A program made the position numbers and the translations under genes. Shown piece by piece: positions 25,392 to 31,480 of a stretch of 64,000 nt of DNA. This stretch comes from Anisus vortex (Eukaryota; Mollusca; Gastropoda; Planorbidae): the NCBI GenBank assembly GCA_949126835.1, contig OX421507.1, positions 5,892,105 to 5,956,104 on the forward strand, written 5' to 3'. Numbering within the stretch: position 1 is the stretch's first letter; every line of letters starts with the position of its first letter. Under the pieces are notes generated by a model. It searched no databases and was not told where the DNA came from. It saw nothing but the letters and a program-made list of their open reading frames with translations.

Positions 25392-26151
25392 ATGTAGACT
25401 GTGTGTGTTCAATCAATCATATAAGTTAATTTAAAGACACCGTACCTTTTTGTTTCATAATATACTTGTGTGATTCAACTTTGCACATGTGTCTTGGCTA
25501 GCTAAGTGGTCAAGTGGTATCGGACTGCCATGTGGGCGACCAGGTTTCGATTCTCCAGCCAGTGATACCTTTTTTCTTCCACAATTTTTTGATTTCAATT
25601 AACAACATTTAAAAAAAAAATGTTGTAAATCTACGAGCACCACCGGGCAATTTAGATTTTTGTTAAATAAAAAGACTTGCCTATTTTAAATTACTTTCCT
25701 AAAAGTCTTCAGTGAAAAATTATATATTTTTTTATTGTTAGATTTATAGCTCTCTGTTCATTGTAGTTCATAACATATTTTTCTGTAGCTTCTACTGGCC
25801 TGTTTTAATTTCTCCCGGGCAACGCCGGGCAATTTAGCCTGTTGGATATATTTTATAGTGTGAGAGACTTGGTGGAACAGTTGACTTGAAGAAATATTTC
25901 CTTTTTTTTTGTTTACATAATACAGTTGTTTTTTGTTATTGTTTTTTTGTCTGAATAAATTGTAAACATATTTCTAATGCATTGTTCTTACTACTTGAAA
26001 TATAGGTATTTCTGTTCTGTTGGATGAACTTTTCAATGAACGATTGGTCAGCCTGAGTTCCCTGCAAACCTTGTTCCATTTCATTCAAAATGCACGCATG
26101 ACATCTGATAACTCCAGTCACAGGCATGTTGGAATGGACGGGCAGACGTGA
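3522..26151 (+). CDS. eIF4G: eIF4G-family translation initiation scaffold, complete 20-exon gene
   Basis: Joined exons give 4719 bases, exactly 1573 codons including TGA, or 1572 residues. eIF4G proteins bridge the cap-binding protein eIF4E, the helicase eIF4A and eIF3 on cytoplasmic mRNAs. Visible in order: YDRSFLL at residues 14-20 (eIF4E-binding YxxxxLPhi), a MIF4G domain at about 112-341 (NRLTPSNFKKLAEE, FIGELFKLGILPE, LKDVLDLRKNKWVPR), a basic linker, MA3 at about 648-828 (LWAYLAQLLSP) and a W2/MIF4G-C domain at about 1415-1550. Every exon junction keeps phase. Oddities: only 13 residues precede the eIF4E site, so the long N-terminal PABP-binding part of typical eIF4G is absent from this transcript model. 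About 580 extra residues separate MA3 from W2. The acidic end used for MNK binding in vertebrate eIF4G is not evident. DAP5/eIF4G2 is less likely because that family lacks the eIF4E motif. Upstream alternative exons are possible. Confidence 0.93.
5393..6152. mobile_element. TTAA-flanked DNA element (piggyBac-like MITE)
   Basis: TTAA at 5393-5396 and 6149-6152 flanks inverted ends ctcattctgtgcc and ggcacggaatgag (12 of 13 match). A run of 25 G lies just inside the left end (5410-5434). The exact TTAA duplication is the hallmark of piggyBac. No transposase is present. Lies in intron 1. Confidence 0.72.
5410..5434 (+). repeat. Poly(G) tract of 25
   Basis: Uninterrupted G run within the TTAA-flanked element of intron 1. 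It can form quadruplexes and its length is probably uncertain in the assembly. Confidence 0.9.
7060..7265 (+). mobile_element. 5'-truncated LINE 3' end
   Basis: Matches the 3' end of the LINE at 600-2271 (cttcccgactggcattcgg, gcatggaatgggtt) and ends in the tail with ataag units. Lies in intron 1. Confidence 0.8.
7475..7718 (-). mobile_element. tRNA-derived SINE, family S1, degenerate
   Basis: Reverse copy recognised by gaagcag...agtttctgtggcc and a decayed B-box region (ggattcaggatccctgc). It ends about 25 bases before exon 2 and so forms the 3' part of intron 1. Confidence 0.6.
7743..7855 (+). CDS. eIF4G: eIF4G-like exon 2, eIF4E-binding motif (residues 7-44)
   Basis: It follows a pyrimidine-rich acceptor (tttttcccccag) and ends before gtaagt. 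It encodes ERISYDRSFLLALRLSPL. YDRSFLL matches the canonical YxxxxLPhi eIF4E-binding helix, and vertebrate eIF4G has a closely similar Tyr-Asp-Arg-x-Phe-Leu-Leu. Phase is kept on both sides. Confidence 0.9.
7984..8073 (+). CDS. eIF4G: eIF4G-like exon 3 (residues 45-74)
   Basis: 30 codons, phase 0 at both ends, flanked by gatcag and gtaatt. It encodes a polar, Ser/Asn-rich linker (PEGSSSQEINEDYF) with no recognisable domain. The exon call rests on splice sites, phase and position between two homologous exons. Confidence 0.82.
8183..8284 (+). CDS. eIF4G: eIF4G-like exon 4, pre-MIF4G linker (residues 75-108)
   Basis: 34 codons, phase 0 to 0, between tttgcag and gtatat. It contains SEKPWKPGHKDSQKDEK, which resembles the conserved A-W-K-P-S segment just before the MIF4G domain of eIF4G proteins. 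Confidence 0.87.
8437..8862. mobile_element. MITE with TIR accgtatatactcgcgtata
   Basis: Left end accgtatatactcgcgtata followed by agtcgcacc; right end is its inverted complement with one or two changes. Internal copies of ataagtcgcacc and taggtcgcaccc repeat the terminal motif. 426 bases in intron 4. Confidence 0.7.
9195..9338 (+). CDS. eIF4G: eIF4G-like exon 5, start of MIF4G domain (residues 109-156)
   Basis: 48 codons, phase 0 to 0. MNRLTPSNFKKLAEEMMALE and LELVVETVFDK match the first two helices of MIF4G (N-K-L-T-P-x-x-F and V-x-x-I-F-x-K). Acceptor at 9193-9194 after tttttata; donor gtcatt is weaker than most in this gene. Confidence 0.9.
9460..10187. mobile_element. TTAA-flanked DNA element (piggyBac-like MITE)
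   Basis: TTAA at 9460-9463 and 10184-10187 flanks perfect inverted ends ctcatttgctac and gtagcaaatgag. The element is about 720 bases, in intron 5. It occupies most of the gap between exons 5 and 6. Confidence 0.75.
10253..10312 (+). CDS. eIF4G: eIF4G-like exon 6, MIF4G (residues 157-176)
   Basis: 20 codons, phase 0 to 0, between aacatcag and gtaatt. VALETKFVQAYASLCQVMLG corresponds to the F-x-x-x-Y-A-x-x-C helix of MIF4G. Confidence 0.9.
10615..10776 (+). CDS. eIF4G: eIF4G-like exon 7, MIF4G (residues 177-230), possible GC donor
   Basis: Starts after ctgtatag with LQVEPPPTLTR. It includes VTKCQKAFEADKS and FEDAEETKRKIMEE, matching the R-C-Q-K-E-F-E region of eIF4G. The 3' edge is ambiguous. 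With a GC donor (ACA then gcaagt) the exon ends at 10776 in phase 0 and joins 11005. With a GT donor four bases later it ends at 10780 and would need the acceptor before 11018. Both keep frame. Confidence 0.8.
11005..11081 (+). CDS. eIF4G: eIF4G-like exon 8, MIF4G (residues 231-256), GC donor
   Basis: After cttttttacag it encodes a helix that ends in LKFFGNI. The conserved G-N-I-x-F-I-G-E-L motif of eIF4G is completed only if the exon ends at ATAAG before gcaagt, a GC-AG intron. The nearby GT sites give the wrong phase or lose conserved residues. If intron 7 uses GT-AG, this exon starts at 11018. Confidence 0.85.
11127..11205 (-). mobile_element. SINE S1 fragment
   Basis: Short reverse fragment with gaagcggta, tttctgtgagctcggcatac and gtgtggccac. 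Lies in intron 8, just after the GC donor. Confidence 0.5.
11311..11350 (+). repeat. Short tandem duplication
   Basis: Two copies of an 18-base unit containing ggccccccaactgccat, within intron 8. Confidence 0.85.
11575..11670 (+). mobile_element. SINE family S2, 3' part
   Basis: Ends gcaagagttttgggccttgt and then the LINE-like tail caataatcttctatctagaa, followed by gtctgtaaacttataag. Only the 3' half is clear. Confidence 0.6.
11826..11982 (+). CDS. eIF4G: eIF4G-like exon 9, core of MIF4G (residues 256-308)
   Basis: FIGELFKLGILPEVIIHSC and DEESLFSLCKLITTVGKHID are the most conserved MIF4G stretches in the gene. Acceptor ttcctgcaacag; donor AAG then gtatgt. The exon ends in phase 0. Confidence 0.95.
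12040..12165 (-). mobile_element. LINE 3' fragment, reverse
   Basis: Reverse copy of the LINE 3' region (gttttcccagtttgtttagg, aacccattccatacc). Intron 9. Confidence 0.65.
12586..12862 (+). mobile_element. tRNA-derived SINE, family S1, nearly full length
   Basis: A-box region ggtggccgagcagcagc and B-box-like tttcgaatcctggtgatggc, then the family body (ccctggacttgaggtgtccc, cagctctgatagatacctga) and 3' end ggatcaatttggtctgccgg. Intron 9. Confidence 0.8.
12973..13071 (+). CDS. eIF4G: eIF4G-like exon 10, MIF4G (residues 309-341)
   Basis: 33 codons. VQIDKYFVRISQLANASKS and LKFALKDVLDLRK match the eIF4G helix pair ending in the L-Q-D-V-x-D-L-R motif. Acceptor ttttttgtag, donor gtttgc. Confidence 0.94.
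13539..13716 (+). CDS. eIF4G: eIF4G-like exon 11, end of MIF4G and linker (residues 342-401)
   Basis: Begins NKWVPR and GPKTIAELHKEFNEE, corresponding to N-W-V-P-R and G-P-K-T-I-x-x-I-H-K-E in eIF4G. A Lys/Ser-rich linker follows. Ends with one base over at ACAG then gtaaaa. Confidence 0.94.
14784..15166 (+). CDS. eIF4G: eIF4G-like exon 12, charged linker (residues 401-528)
   Basis: 383 bases, rich in Lys, Glu and Asp (RKEREKVKVGNESDKENDD). SWTQVTAKGK resembles the W-x-x-V-x-x-K segment of the eIF4G linker, and the exon ends DFNRFKLSK. Acceptor ctttccacag; donor gtgtgt. Confidence 0.88.
15735..15877 (+). CDS. eIF4G: eIF4G-like exon 13, linker (residues 529-576)
   Basis: Encodes KKTDDDIILAPGGRSMFGSL. 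The A-P-G-G-R motif is also found in the vertebrate eIF4G linker at the same place. Ser/Thr/Lys-rich remainder. Ends with two bases over before gtgaga. Confidence 0.9.
16228..16395 (+). mobile_element. LINE-like 3' end, second family
   Basis: Shares with 38790-38962 the blocks gtatgataaat, tagtgtgtg and gatcaataaa followed by a ttatctta repeat tail. The short repeat tail suggests a non-LTR 3' end. Intron 13. Confidence 0.5.
16858..17105 (+). mobile_element. 5'-truncated LINE 3' end
   Basis: Same family as 600-2271: ccttatgcgagaacaaatgc, gtggcattcgagcatggaat, tail with ataag units. Intron 13. Confidence 0.82.
17301..17577 (+). CDS. eIF4G: eIF4G-like exon 14, linker into MA3 (residues 576-668)
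   Basis: Starts RFSLLLNES (compare N-R-F-S-x-L in eIF4G) and ends MTEDELQNRTQNIIDEYINC, the first MA3 helix. An exact tactaac branch-like motif lies about 30 bases before the acceptor at 17300. The donor gtaaaa at 17578 is the first of five tandem copies. Confidence 0.92.
17571..17682 (+). repeat. 22-base tandem array containing the exon 14 splice donor
   Basis: Five copies of a 22-base unit with aaaaaggtaaaaacac. The GTs fall at 17578, 17600, 17622, 17644 and 17666; the second copy has t instead of g before GT. The first GT is the exon 14 donor. Confidence 0.92.
17917..18177 (+). mobile_element. tRNA-derived SINE, family S1
   Basis: ggtggtgtagtggcagcg and cttgaatcctggcaaaggct mark the promoter boxes. 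The body (ggccacacaattaatcc) and 3' end (attcaattggtccgttggga) follow. Intron 14. Confidence 0.75.
18304..18476 (+). CDS. eIF4G: eIF4G-like exon 15, MA3 domain (residues 669-726)
   Basis: EALLCVMELKGQADLGSLV, INHVLEKTDTIRELIGELF and LIQAEIISVENMMKG follow the MA3 helix pattern of eIF4G (E-A-x-x-C-V-x-E-L; E-x-T/S). Acceptor ccatgtccag; donor gtaagt. Confidence 0.94.
19086..19457 (+). repeat. 31-base minisatellite, about 12 copies
   Basis: Nearly identical units containing catctttcatagaccctgtc, in intron 15. The last unit ends about 50 bases before exon 16. Confidence 0.95.
19506..19710 (+). CDS. eIF4G: eIF4G-like exon 16, MA3 domain (residues 726-794)
   Basis: VVAEDIVIDVPKLWAYLAQL matches eIF4G A-E-D-x-x-I-D-x-P-x-x-W-x-Y-L-A-x-L. 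It then encodes LAHILRLLQEKQM. Acceptor aattgacag; donor gtaagt. A 31-base tandem repeat ends about 50 bases upstream. Confidence 0.95.
19967..21949 (+). CDS. eIF4G: eIF4G-like exon 17, end of MA3, large acidic insert, start of W2 (residues 795-1455)
   Basis: 1983 bases, 661 codons, no stop. The first 34 residues (VTDIQNIWTASGLEWTKF) finish MA3, matching L-W-x-x-A-G-L-S-W-x-x-F. The last 40 (DLINFLVMCQQAASVVETML, ILQFIQV) begin W2. Between them are about 580 residues not found in eIF4G proteins I know: a tandem array of AVVELADK (about residues 851-976), then a long acidic, Ser/Asn-rich stretch (SSNEEFSEDSVQVQW, SEEENSF) without a recognised domain. The open reading frame over nearly 2 kb, intact through the array, argues that it is translated. 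Confidence 0.93.
20135..20512 (+). repeat. In-frame 24-base minisatellite encoding AVVELADK
   Basis: About 15 tandem units of 24 bases, with several shortened to 15 bases (AVVEL only), sit inside exon 17. All length variants are multiples of three, so frame is preserved. The downstream end decays into related codons (EKAMDESADKAVPDL). The peptide is amphipathic with heptad-like hydrophobics and could form a helix. Confidence 0.95.
21997..22278 (+). mobile_element. Poly(G) tract and SINE S1
   Basis: A G-rich run (21997-22021) leads into gcgagcggcagccag, the S1 head, then ctggcagttatttctggatc, gccatacaacccc and gggtcaatttggccatgtgg. Intron 17. Confidence 0.7.
22738..22868 (-). mobile_element. 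tRNA-derived SINE, family S2
   Basis: On the minus strand: gaggccggttggtcctgcgg then ttagtacacc (A-box region), a degraded B box, cttgcaggagttttgggtct and the tail cataataatcttctg. Intron 17. Confidence 0.7.
22990..23068 (+). CDS. eIF4G: eIF4G-like exon 18, W2 domain (residues 1456-1482)
   Basis: NGIIGTSIDRALLPIFMTAL corresponds to the W2 helix with V-R-A-L-M-T-A in eIF4G. Acceptor taatatttcag; donor gtgaga; ends with one base over. Confidence 0.92.
23764..24017 (+). mobile_element. tRNA-derived SINE, family S1 (left arm of inverted pair)
   Basis: catggtggtagagcgctggg, caaatcctggtcaaggctag and gtccctgattccccccag identify the family. It meets a reverse copy at its 3' end. Intron 18. Confidence 0.75.
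24018..24293 (-). mobile_element. tRNA-derived SINE, family S1 (right arm of inverted pair)
   Basis: Reverse copy, tail to tail with the preceding SINE: tcccgtcagaccaaatgatc, caccagtttctgtggccgcg and ccaggatttgaacccaggac. Intron 18. Confidence 0.8.
24496..24624 (+). CDS. eIF4G: eIF4G-like exon 19, W2 domain (residues 1482-1525)
   Basis: ERKEIISYLLRNDQSREIEA and VQILYIVLCHLSYPQ match the W2 pair L-x-x-Y-L-x-D and L-Y-A-L-Q-x-x-V. Acceptor tgttatttcag; donor gtaagc. Confidence 0.93.
24695..24795 (-). mobile_element. SINE S2, reverse, partial
   Basis: ttctagatagaagattatta, cccaaaatcctgtagggcgg and the rest match S2 in reverse. Intron 19. Confidence 0.6.
24873..25050. mobile_element. hAT-type MITE, family M1
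   Basis: ggccggcaaccttttgaata, attcattcagcgtgccaaat and gccaggttgccgaccc are family-typical. Flanks ccgtacaa and ctgtacaa agree at 7 of 8 positions. Intron 19. Confidence 0.75.
25358..25391 (+). repeat. (CT)n-(TA)n microsatellite
   Basis: Adjacent CT and TA dinucleotide runs in intron 19. Confidence 0.9.
25490..25860 (+). mobile_element. tRNA-like SINE, family S3
   Basis: gctaagtggtcaagtggtat, ggactgccatgtgggcgacc and ggtttcgattctcc resemble tRNA promoter boxes. The body ends cgggcaacgccgggcaattt. A second copy is at 39415. Intron 19, just before exon 20. Confidence 0.6.
26006..26151 (+). CDS. eIF4G: eIF4G-like exon 20, end of W2 and stop (residues 1525-1572)
   Basis: VLLDELFNERLVSLSSLQTL corresponds to the last W2 helices (F-x-A-L-Y-D-E-x-V). 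The following FHFIQNARMTSDNS aligns with F-F-x-W-L-R-E-A but lacks its acidic residues. TGA at 26149-26151. Confidence 0.93.
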
Positions 26152-26224
26152 TCTACAAGGGCCGAGTGCACGAGAGCCCCCAAAGGATGTGCCTGATATT
26201 TTATTACCAGTATTAAGAGTCCTC

Positions 26225-26285
26225 TTTGAAATAATTAGAGATGATAACAAGTCATCTTTGAAATAATTAGAGATGAGAACAAGCC
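26225..26285 (+). repeat. Direct duplication in the 3' UTR
   Basis: Two adjacent copies of a block containing tctttgaaataattagagat. Confidence 0.85.
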
Positions 26286-27185
26286 TCTAGGTTCAAGGAA
26301 TTTAAAACACAAAACAATTTTATTGTCCATATTTTTTTTTTATAGATTTGAGTTGTATAGTTAATTGATTAATCTTAAAACAGTTCAGTTCAATGACCAT
26401 TTTTATAAATAATTTTTTTGTTCGGACTGATCTGTTTATATTATTTCTGTTGATTTAACAGGGTTATGTATTCTTTGAAGCCATTTTTTATTATTAAATG
26501 GAGTATGATGATATTGTACAAACAATGGTATGACTATTGTGCGACACAACAATAATCACTGTCTTTCATGTATATGTTTTATGTTCATGTAACTTTTATT
26601 CTTATAATATCAATAGAGCCTAAATTGATGGCTTTTTAAATATTTTCTTGGTTTTCTTTTAGTTTTAGTTTTCCCTATTTCAAAGATTTGCATTTATGAT
26701 CATATGTTGGTGGGGACTGTTTATGATGAAATGATTTTATCAAAGTTGAAAAATTGTCATTCATTTTTGTTGTTTTACTGACATGAAATAAGTTTTTTTT
26801 TTTTAAGTACATTATTGAAGTGTTCTCTATAGGTAAATCCCTTTAGTCGTAACGGTTGTTGGGGGGCAGCTAATGGAGACTGTGTGACCATTGCTCCTTC
26901 CAGTGGGCTTGGTAGACTTGGCAGCGCCCATCTCCTCTCCTAGTCAGCGTTGGATTTTTTTCATTTTCCGTCGGTACAAGCATTATGTAAAACTGGATGG
27001 ATCTCTAGCTTTCATTTACTTACCAAGGTCGGAAAACTGTTTTTTTGTTTACTGAATGGTATTGTTTTAATCATAGTTGATGGCTGCAGTATTAGCTTAT
27101 GTACATTTCATTTTTTGAATTTTCCGTTGTTTTATTTTCTTTTTGAATTGGAGGTAAGTCTATAAAACAAAAGTGTTTTAAGTCA

Positions 27186-27331
27186 GAATATCTTTATGAT
27201 TTGATGTTTGAATATCTTTATGATTTGATGTTTGAATATCTTTATGACTTGATGTTTGAATATCTTTATAATTTGATGTTTGAATATCTTTATGACTTGA
27301 TGTTTGAATATCTTTATGGTTTGATGTTTGA
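27186..27331 (+). repeat. 24-base tandem repeat, about 6 copies
   Basis: Units contain tatctttatgatttgatg, with a few substitutions. Inside the presumed 3' UTR. Confidence 0.93.
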
Positions 27332-27426
27332 ATTATATTTATTGTTGTAAATGAACCTAATTACTGCCCTTGTTAACATTTCAAAAAAACAATTTATCAG
27401 TTCTTTATTTATAATTATAACCATTA

Positions 27427-27451
27427 AATAAATAAGTTTTGGTTGAATAAA
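27427..27451 (+). terminator. Candidate polyadenylation signals of the eIF4G-like gene
   Basis: Two AATAAA hexamers (27427 and 27446), the first after the stop at 26151. TG/T-rich sequence follows within 60 bases. Confidence 0.45.
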
Positions 27452-27879
27452 TCAATGACTTCATTCTGTACAAATATTCTCTCGCACAAAAAAATAAACC
27501 AAAAATGACATGTACAATTTATTAAAAACCATTTTTGCAGTTGTTTTTTTTTTAATTTGCTTCATTGTGTGTTCCGTTATTGTTTAATAAATGACTTTTT
27601 TTAACCTGTGAGAAAAGGTAATTGTTTTTCTAAATATTTTTTCTAATTGTCTTTTGATATATTTTAACATTCAAACATTGTTCTGTATCTTCACAGTTGC
27701 CTGGGGTGGAGGGTAGAGGTTGATAATGGGGTTATTTCCCTTAATTGCTGAATTTAGAAAAAAAATTGTTAACTTTTTTTTAACTTTTTAATTCTTTAAG
27801 CTCTCACCAAAGTATCCCCCTCAGAGTAATTGACTGTGAGACAACATTCACAAGTTTAATGTGGTCAAAGCTTACTTGG

Positions 27880-28068
27880 TGATTGTGTGGCTAGCACAAT
27901 CTACTTAACATTACTTACCCCTAAATATTGTCAGGTACCCATCAGAGCTGGGTAGACTCAGGGACACCCTATATTCCCGAGAAAAAAACAACAAATCTTA
28001 GCCTTCAGCAGGATTTGAACCCAGAACCTTCTATATGCGAGCTAAAAGCGCTGTCGCGTGGCTAACTT
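27880..28068 (-). mobile_element. SINE S1, reverse, partial
   Basis: gtgtggctagcacaatctac, cccatcagagctgggtagac and caggatttgaacccagaacc match S1 in reverse. Confidence 0.75.
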
Positions 28069-28600
28069 GTCCCATGGACAACCTTTACCTAACATTTAAA
28101 AACACCAAGTTTCATGATAAAAATAAAACACCGACACAAATGAAATGTAAACAAATTGTTTTATTTAGGGGTTATCAATGAAACGTGAACAGATAAGAAT
28201 TAAAAACTGTAACAATAGGGCAAACGTAGAAAACCAATGAATAAAGAAATAGAAAAAACTTGTATGGGAGTTAAAAAAAAAGTGTAATATTAAATCATTG
28301 CGCATGGAAAAAAAGTCCATCATTTAGAGAGTATTATTGCGCAGCTTGCACTTGCTTCTTTTTTTTTATTTTCACTACTTAGTGCAAAAGTTTGTATAAT
28401 GTGTCCCATGAATTCTATTGACAAGTAAACCAATAAAGTTTTTATTCGATAGTTAAAAGGAAACAAATATTCAAGGTAAACAATAAGAGTATGAAAAGAA
28501 TGTTATATTACATAGGCCTATAGAGTAGATTTCAAAGCTAGGTTAGCGTTGACGTGTTCAAAATCAACTTTGGGGATAATCTATTCTGACATATAAATAT

Positions 28601-28832
28601 AAGTAAAGTATCGCTCTGATGAAGCAGTGCTCATCAGTTTCTGTGGTCACATCATACTAGGGGTTTGTGTGGCCAGCACAATGCCCAGCCCCCAACTAAA
28701 GTCAGATATCCACCAGAGCTGGGTGAGATTCAATTACACCCTATAGAGCCGAGAATGCATCCTAGCTGTCACCAGGATTCGAACCCAGGACCCCAGGTAT
28801 GCCAGCTGAATGCTCTGCCACTGTGCCACCAA
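28601..28832 (-). mobile_element. tRNA-derived SINE, family S1
   Basis: gaagcagtgctcatcagttt, gtgtggccagcacaatgccc and caccaggattcgaacccagg; a well-preserved reverse copy. Confidence 0.85.
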
Positions 28833-28904
28833 TTCTGAGATATAGATGTATTTTAATAGACCATTATTCTATTTATATGAACTAGTATAGAACTTTTTGT
28901 TATT

Positions 28905-29160
28905 TCTAAAGGTCTTGTGTTCGAACTCACTTCAACACCACGTTATTTTTTTAATTTTTTTTTTATTTTCGTGGTTTGGAAATGAAGAGTGGTCATGTGT
29001 CTAATCACCTTTGACAATGGGATACCAGACATTAGTTTCTTCCTGAAAATCAAAGCAACCTAGCATAGTGCTGGCCACACAATCCCCTTGCCGTATAATT
29101 GGGCCATTAAAAAAAAAACCAACAAGTGATTTCTACTTCATTAGCTACATGAATCTATGA
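28905..29160 (+). mobile_element. SINE S1, degenerate, forward
   Basis: Recognised by gtcttgtgttcgaactcact (B box) and gtgctggccacacaatcccc. The 5' part is poorly preserved. Confidence 0.5.
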
Positions 29161-30500
29161 CAGACTTAACCTTACATTATATAAAATTATTTCTTGTCAC
29201 AAATTTGCATAAACTAACTTGTTATATTACTATACTACCATTAGCGTCAAGCAAAAGGTAAGGAAAGGAAGATTAAACTTAAAAAAAAAAAAAAAAATTG
29301 TATATATTCGATTAAAAAAATGTGTATATTATTCTTTCTTAGAAAAGAAAAACAAATTAAAAGGAAAGGGTGCGAGAAAAACAAAACCTCTAGTGAAACA
29401 AAGTGACTTTGCGACTTGCCGAGGAAACAAACTAGGTCAGCTATTGACTAGCCAATGAAAATGAGTAGTAACGTCGTAACCAACCAATGAAAACGGGGTA
29501 TCAAAGTTGTAACCAACCAATGAGAATGAGTAGAAAATGTAGTGAATCAAAGCTAAACTAATATGACCACTTTATATGTAACCGTTTCTTTTTCCATGCA
29601 ACGGTTGATGGAAAGGGACTTTCGGGGGGGGGGGGGGGCGATAGAGATAATGAATTTTAAGGGTGGATATAAATATAATTTGTGAACATATCACGTGTTT
29701 GAACTAGAACTAGAAGATAAAAAAGTGAAACACGGGAATGGTAAATTAAAGGTAAGAGTTAATGTAGAAAACGTGATTTCACAATGTTGTTTAACCCTTT
29801 CCATCTCAACTTGGTAGTAAGCTGTCACGTAGGCATTGACATTAAAGTTAAAGTTATTTGTTAATATCCCTTTTTTTGTGTTTGTAGGTTTATTCTTTTA
29901 CATGATGTTATTATGCTTACCCTAGTTTCTTTCATGTGTTGGAAAATACATGTTTTTCCCGGTTGCCCGATCACTGCCCATGTGTTTGACTTAAAAAAAA
30001 GAAATTCTTACAAAGTGACAAGTCTTCAGCAGTTGTTTTTTTTTTTTGTTGACAGTGCGATTCCTTTATTTTACCTTATCTTGAAAGGGTTAACAAAATT
30101 TTTGGAGGCAAAAAACAAAACTAATTTAAACAAATGCATGCTGTGAAATCAAAATCGTTTTCATTATATTCCTTAAAAAAAAAATTGGATAAAATTTAAT
30201 TGAGTATTTACACAAGTTAAAAGTACAAGTTAATAAATAAATAAATGTGTAAATACAATCAGATTAAACTGCCAAAGAAAATAAATTAAAATACATACAT
30301 TAACAAGTTTAATGAAAATATTGTAAATAAATTGTTTGAGTAATAAAATGTAAGATATATGTTAAATGACAAATGTGCTTATAACTGTAAAAAAAAAAAA
30401 TGTTGACATTATTAAATTATGGAAGACAACGAGTGTTAAATGAAAATAATTACCTCTATATAGAAGGAATTCATTTATATACATGTATTAATTATATACG
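29160..30500 (+). other. AT-rich intergenic stretch
   Basis: Outside the TTAA element I see only A/T runs, a G run at 29625-29638 and a short block (caaccaatgaaaa) repeated about every 50 bases near 29450-29530. No gene. Confidence 0.5.
29791..30093. mobile_element. TTAA-flanked element (piggyBac-like MITE)
   Basis: TTAA at 29791-29794 and 30090-30093, with inverted ends ccctttc and gaaaggg, a terminus typical of piggyBac elements. 295 bases, no transposase. Confidence 0.7.
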
Positions 30501-30503
30501 TAG

Positions 30504-30652
30504 AATGGGCCGTATTGCTGCTGAGAGTTAACACCCTTGCCCCTTATACAAGTCAATCTTTTATGACTGACTTGTAATTTACAAGTCAGTCATAAAAGAT
30601 TTACTTGTATAAGGGGCAAGGGTGTTAACTCTCAGCAGCAATACGGCCCATT
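30504..30652. mobile_element. Foldback MITE, family F
   Basis: Nearly the whole 149 bases is one inverted repeat: left arm begins aatgggccgtattgctgctg and continues gagagttaacacccttgccc, and the right arm is its complement. A few bases separate the arms. A second copy is at 62769. Confidence 0.92.
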
Positions 30653-31240
30653 ATGTGCTTGTTTTTTTTATATATTCTTATTGCAACAACCTATCGCCTT
30701 TAGATAACATTTACACAACAATAATAAGTTCAGTTTCAATATTCGTCTGACCAAAAGTTTCGAGATCACACGCATCTACTGAAATGACAAGCGCTCTGAT
30801 CAAACATACAAACACACTTTAATTATGTACATTAACCATTCAGAATCTTACACGAAACTATATTACTATATTGTTGTTTTTTGTGTGTGTTGTTTTAAGA
30901 TGCTCATTAAATGTACATATTATTAATTATGCCGGTTGGATTCTAAATTAGATGGGGCGCACAGGCCCGAGGTTAATGAGCGAATCACTTGACTAGAATT
31001 CCCATTGACTGGGGCAGAGATTCCTCTCTTGGTGCCCCGGACTTCAACAAAGCTTGGTCAAACTAAACATTGGTCAGGCGAGGAGGGCCTTCCTAACAAC
31101 CAAATTTAACTACGACTTCTACATGAAATCCTGCGTTGGCAGTTCCCACACCTTAGCATGTCCGGTTCTACCAAAGGACTATACTTGAATGTGAAGCCCC
31201 AAATGATTTAAATCTGAGTCTGAGGAATGTTATATCTTTG
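30653..31240 (+). other. Intergenic, no gene seen
   Basis: AT-rich DNA with a moderately GC-rich patch at 30950-31200 that I cannot assign. Confidence 0.4.
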
Positions 31241-31249
31241 TTATTGTGT

Positions 31250-31480
31250 TTGTATTTCTAAGATAGAATGAGATGCATTGTGTATTATTACTACTTTACT
31301 CTTTGCCATTCTTTCCTTTAGTGGTTTTGAGGTTTAGAGATTTAACTATTGGCGTTAAACTTGTAAGTTTTGAATATTCACTAGTAATGAACTTTGAAGC
31401 TCTTTTCTGAATTTGTGACTCTAATTTTTTAATGCTTTTTTTTTATAGTTATTCTGCAACATTAGCCAAAACAATAATAA
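31250..31480 (-). mobile_element. LINE fragment, reverse (3' ORF region)
   Basis: The minus strand matches the LINE at 600-2271 in its C-terminal part (ttcagaaaagagctt, ttcattactagtgaatattc). Similarity fades beyond 31480. Confidence 0.6.

Larger units (their letters stand above)
26152..27451 (+). other. Probable 3' UTR of the eIF4G-like gene
   Basis: AT-rich sequence from the stop to the first AATAAA signals at 27427-27432 and 27446-27451. It contains a duplicated block of about 36 bases (26225-26285) and a 24-base tandem array (27186-27331). The end is inferred from the signals only. Confidence 0.45.

Noticed and set aside
3522..26151. Assignment to DAP5/eIF4G2
   Set aside because: That family lacks the eIF4E-binding motif, which is clear here at residues 14-20.
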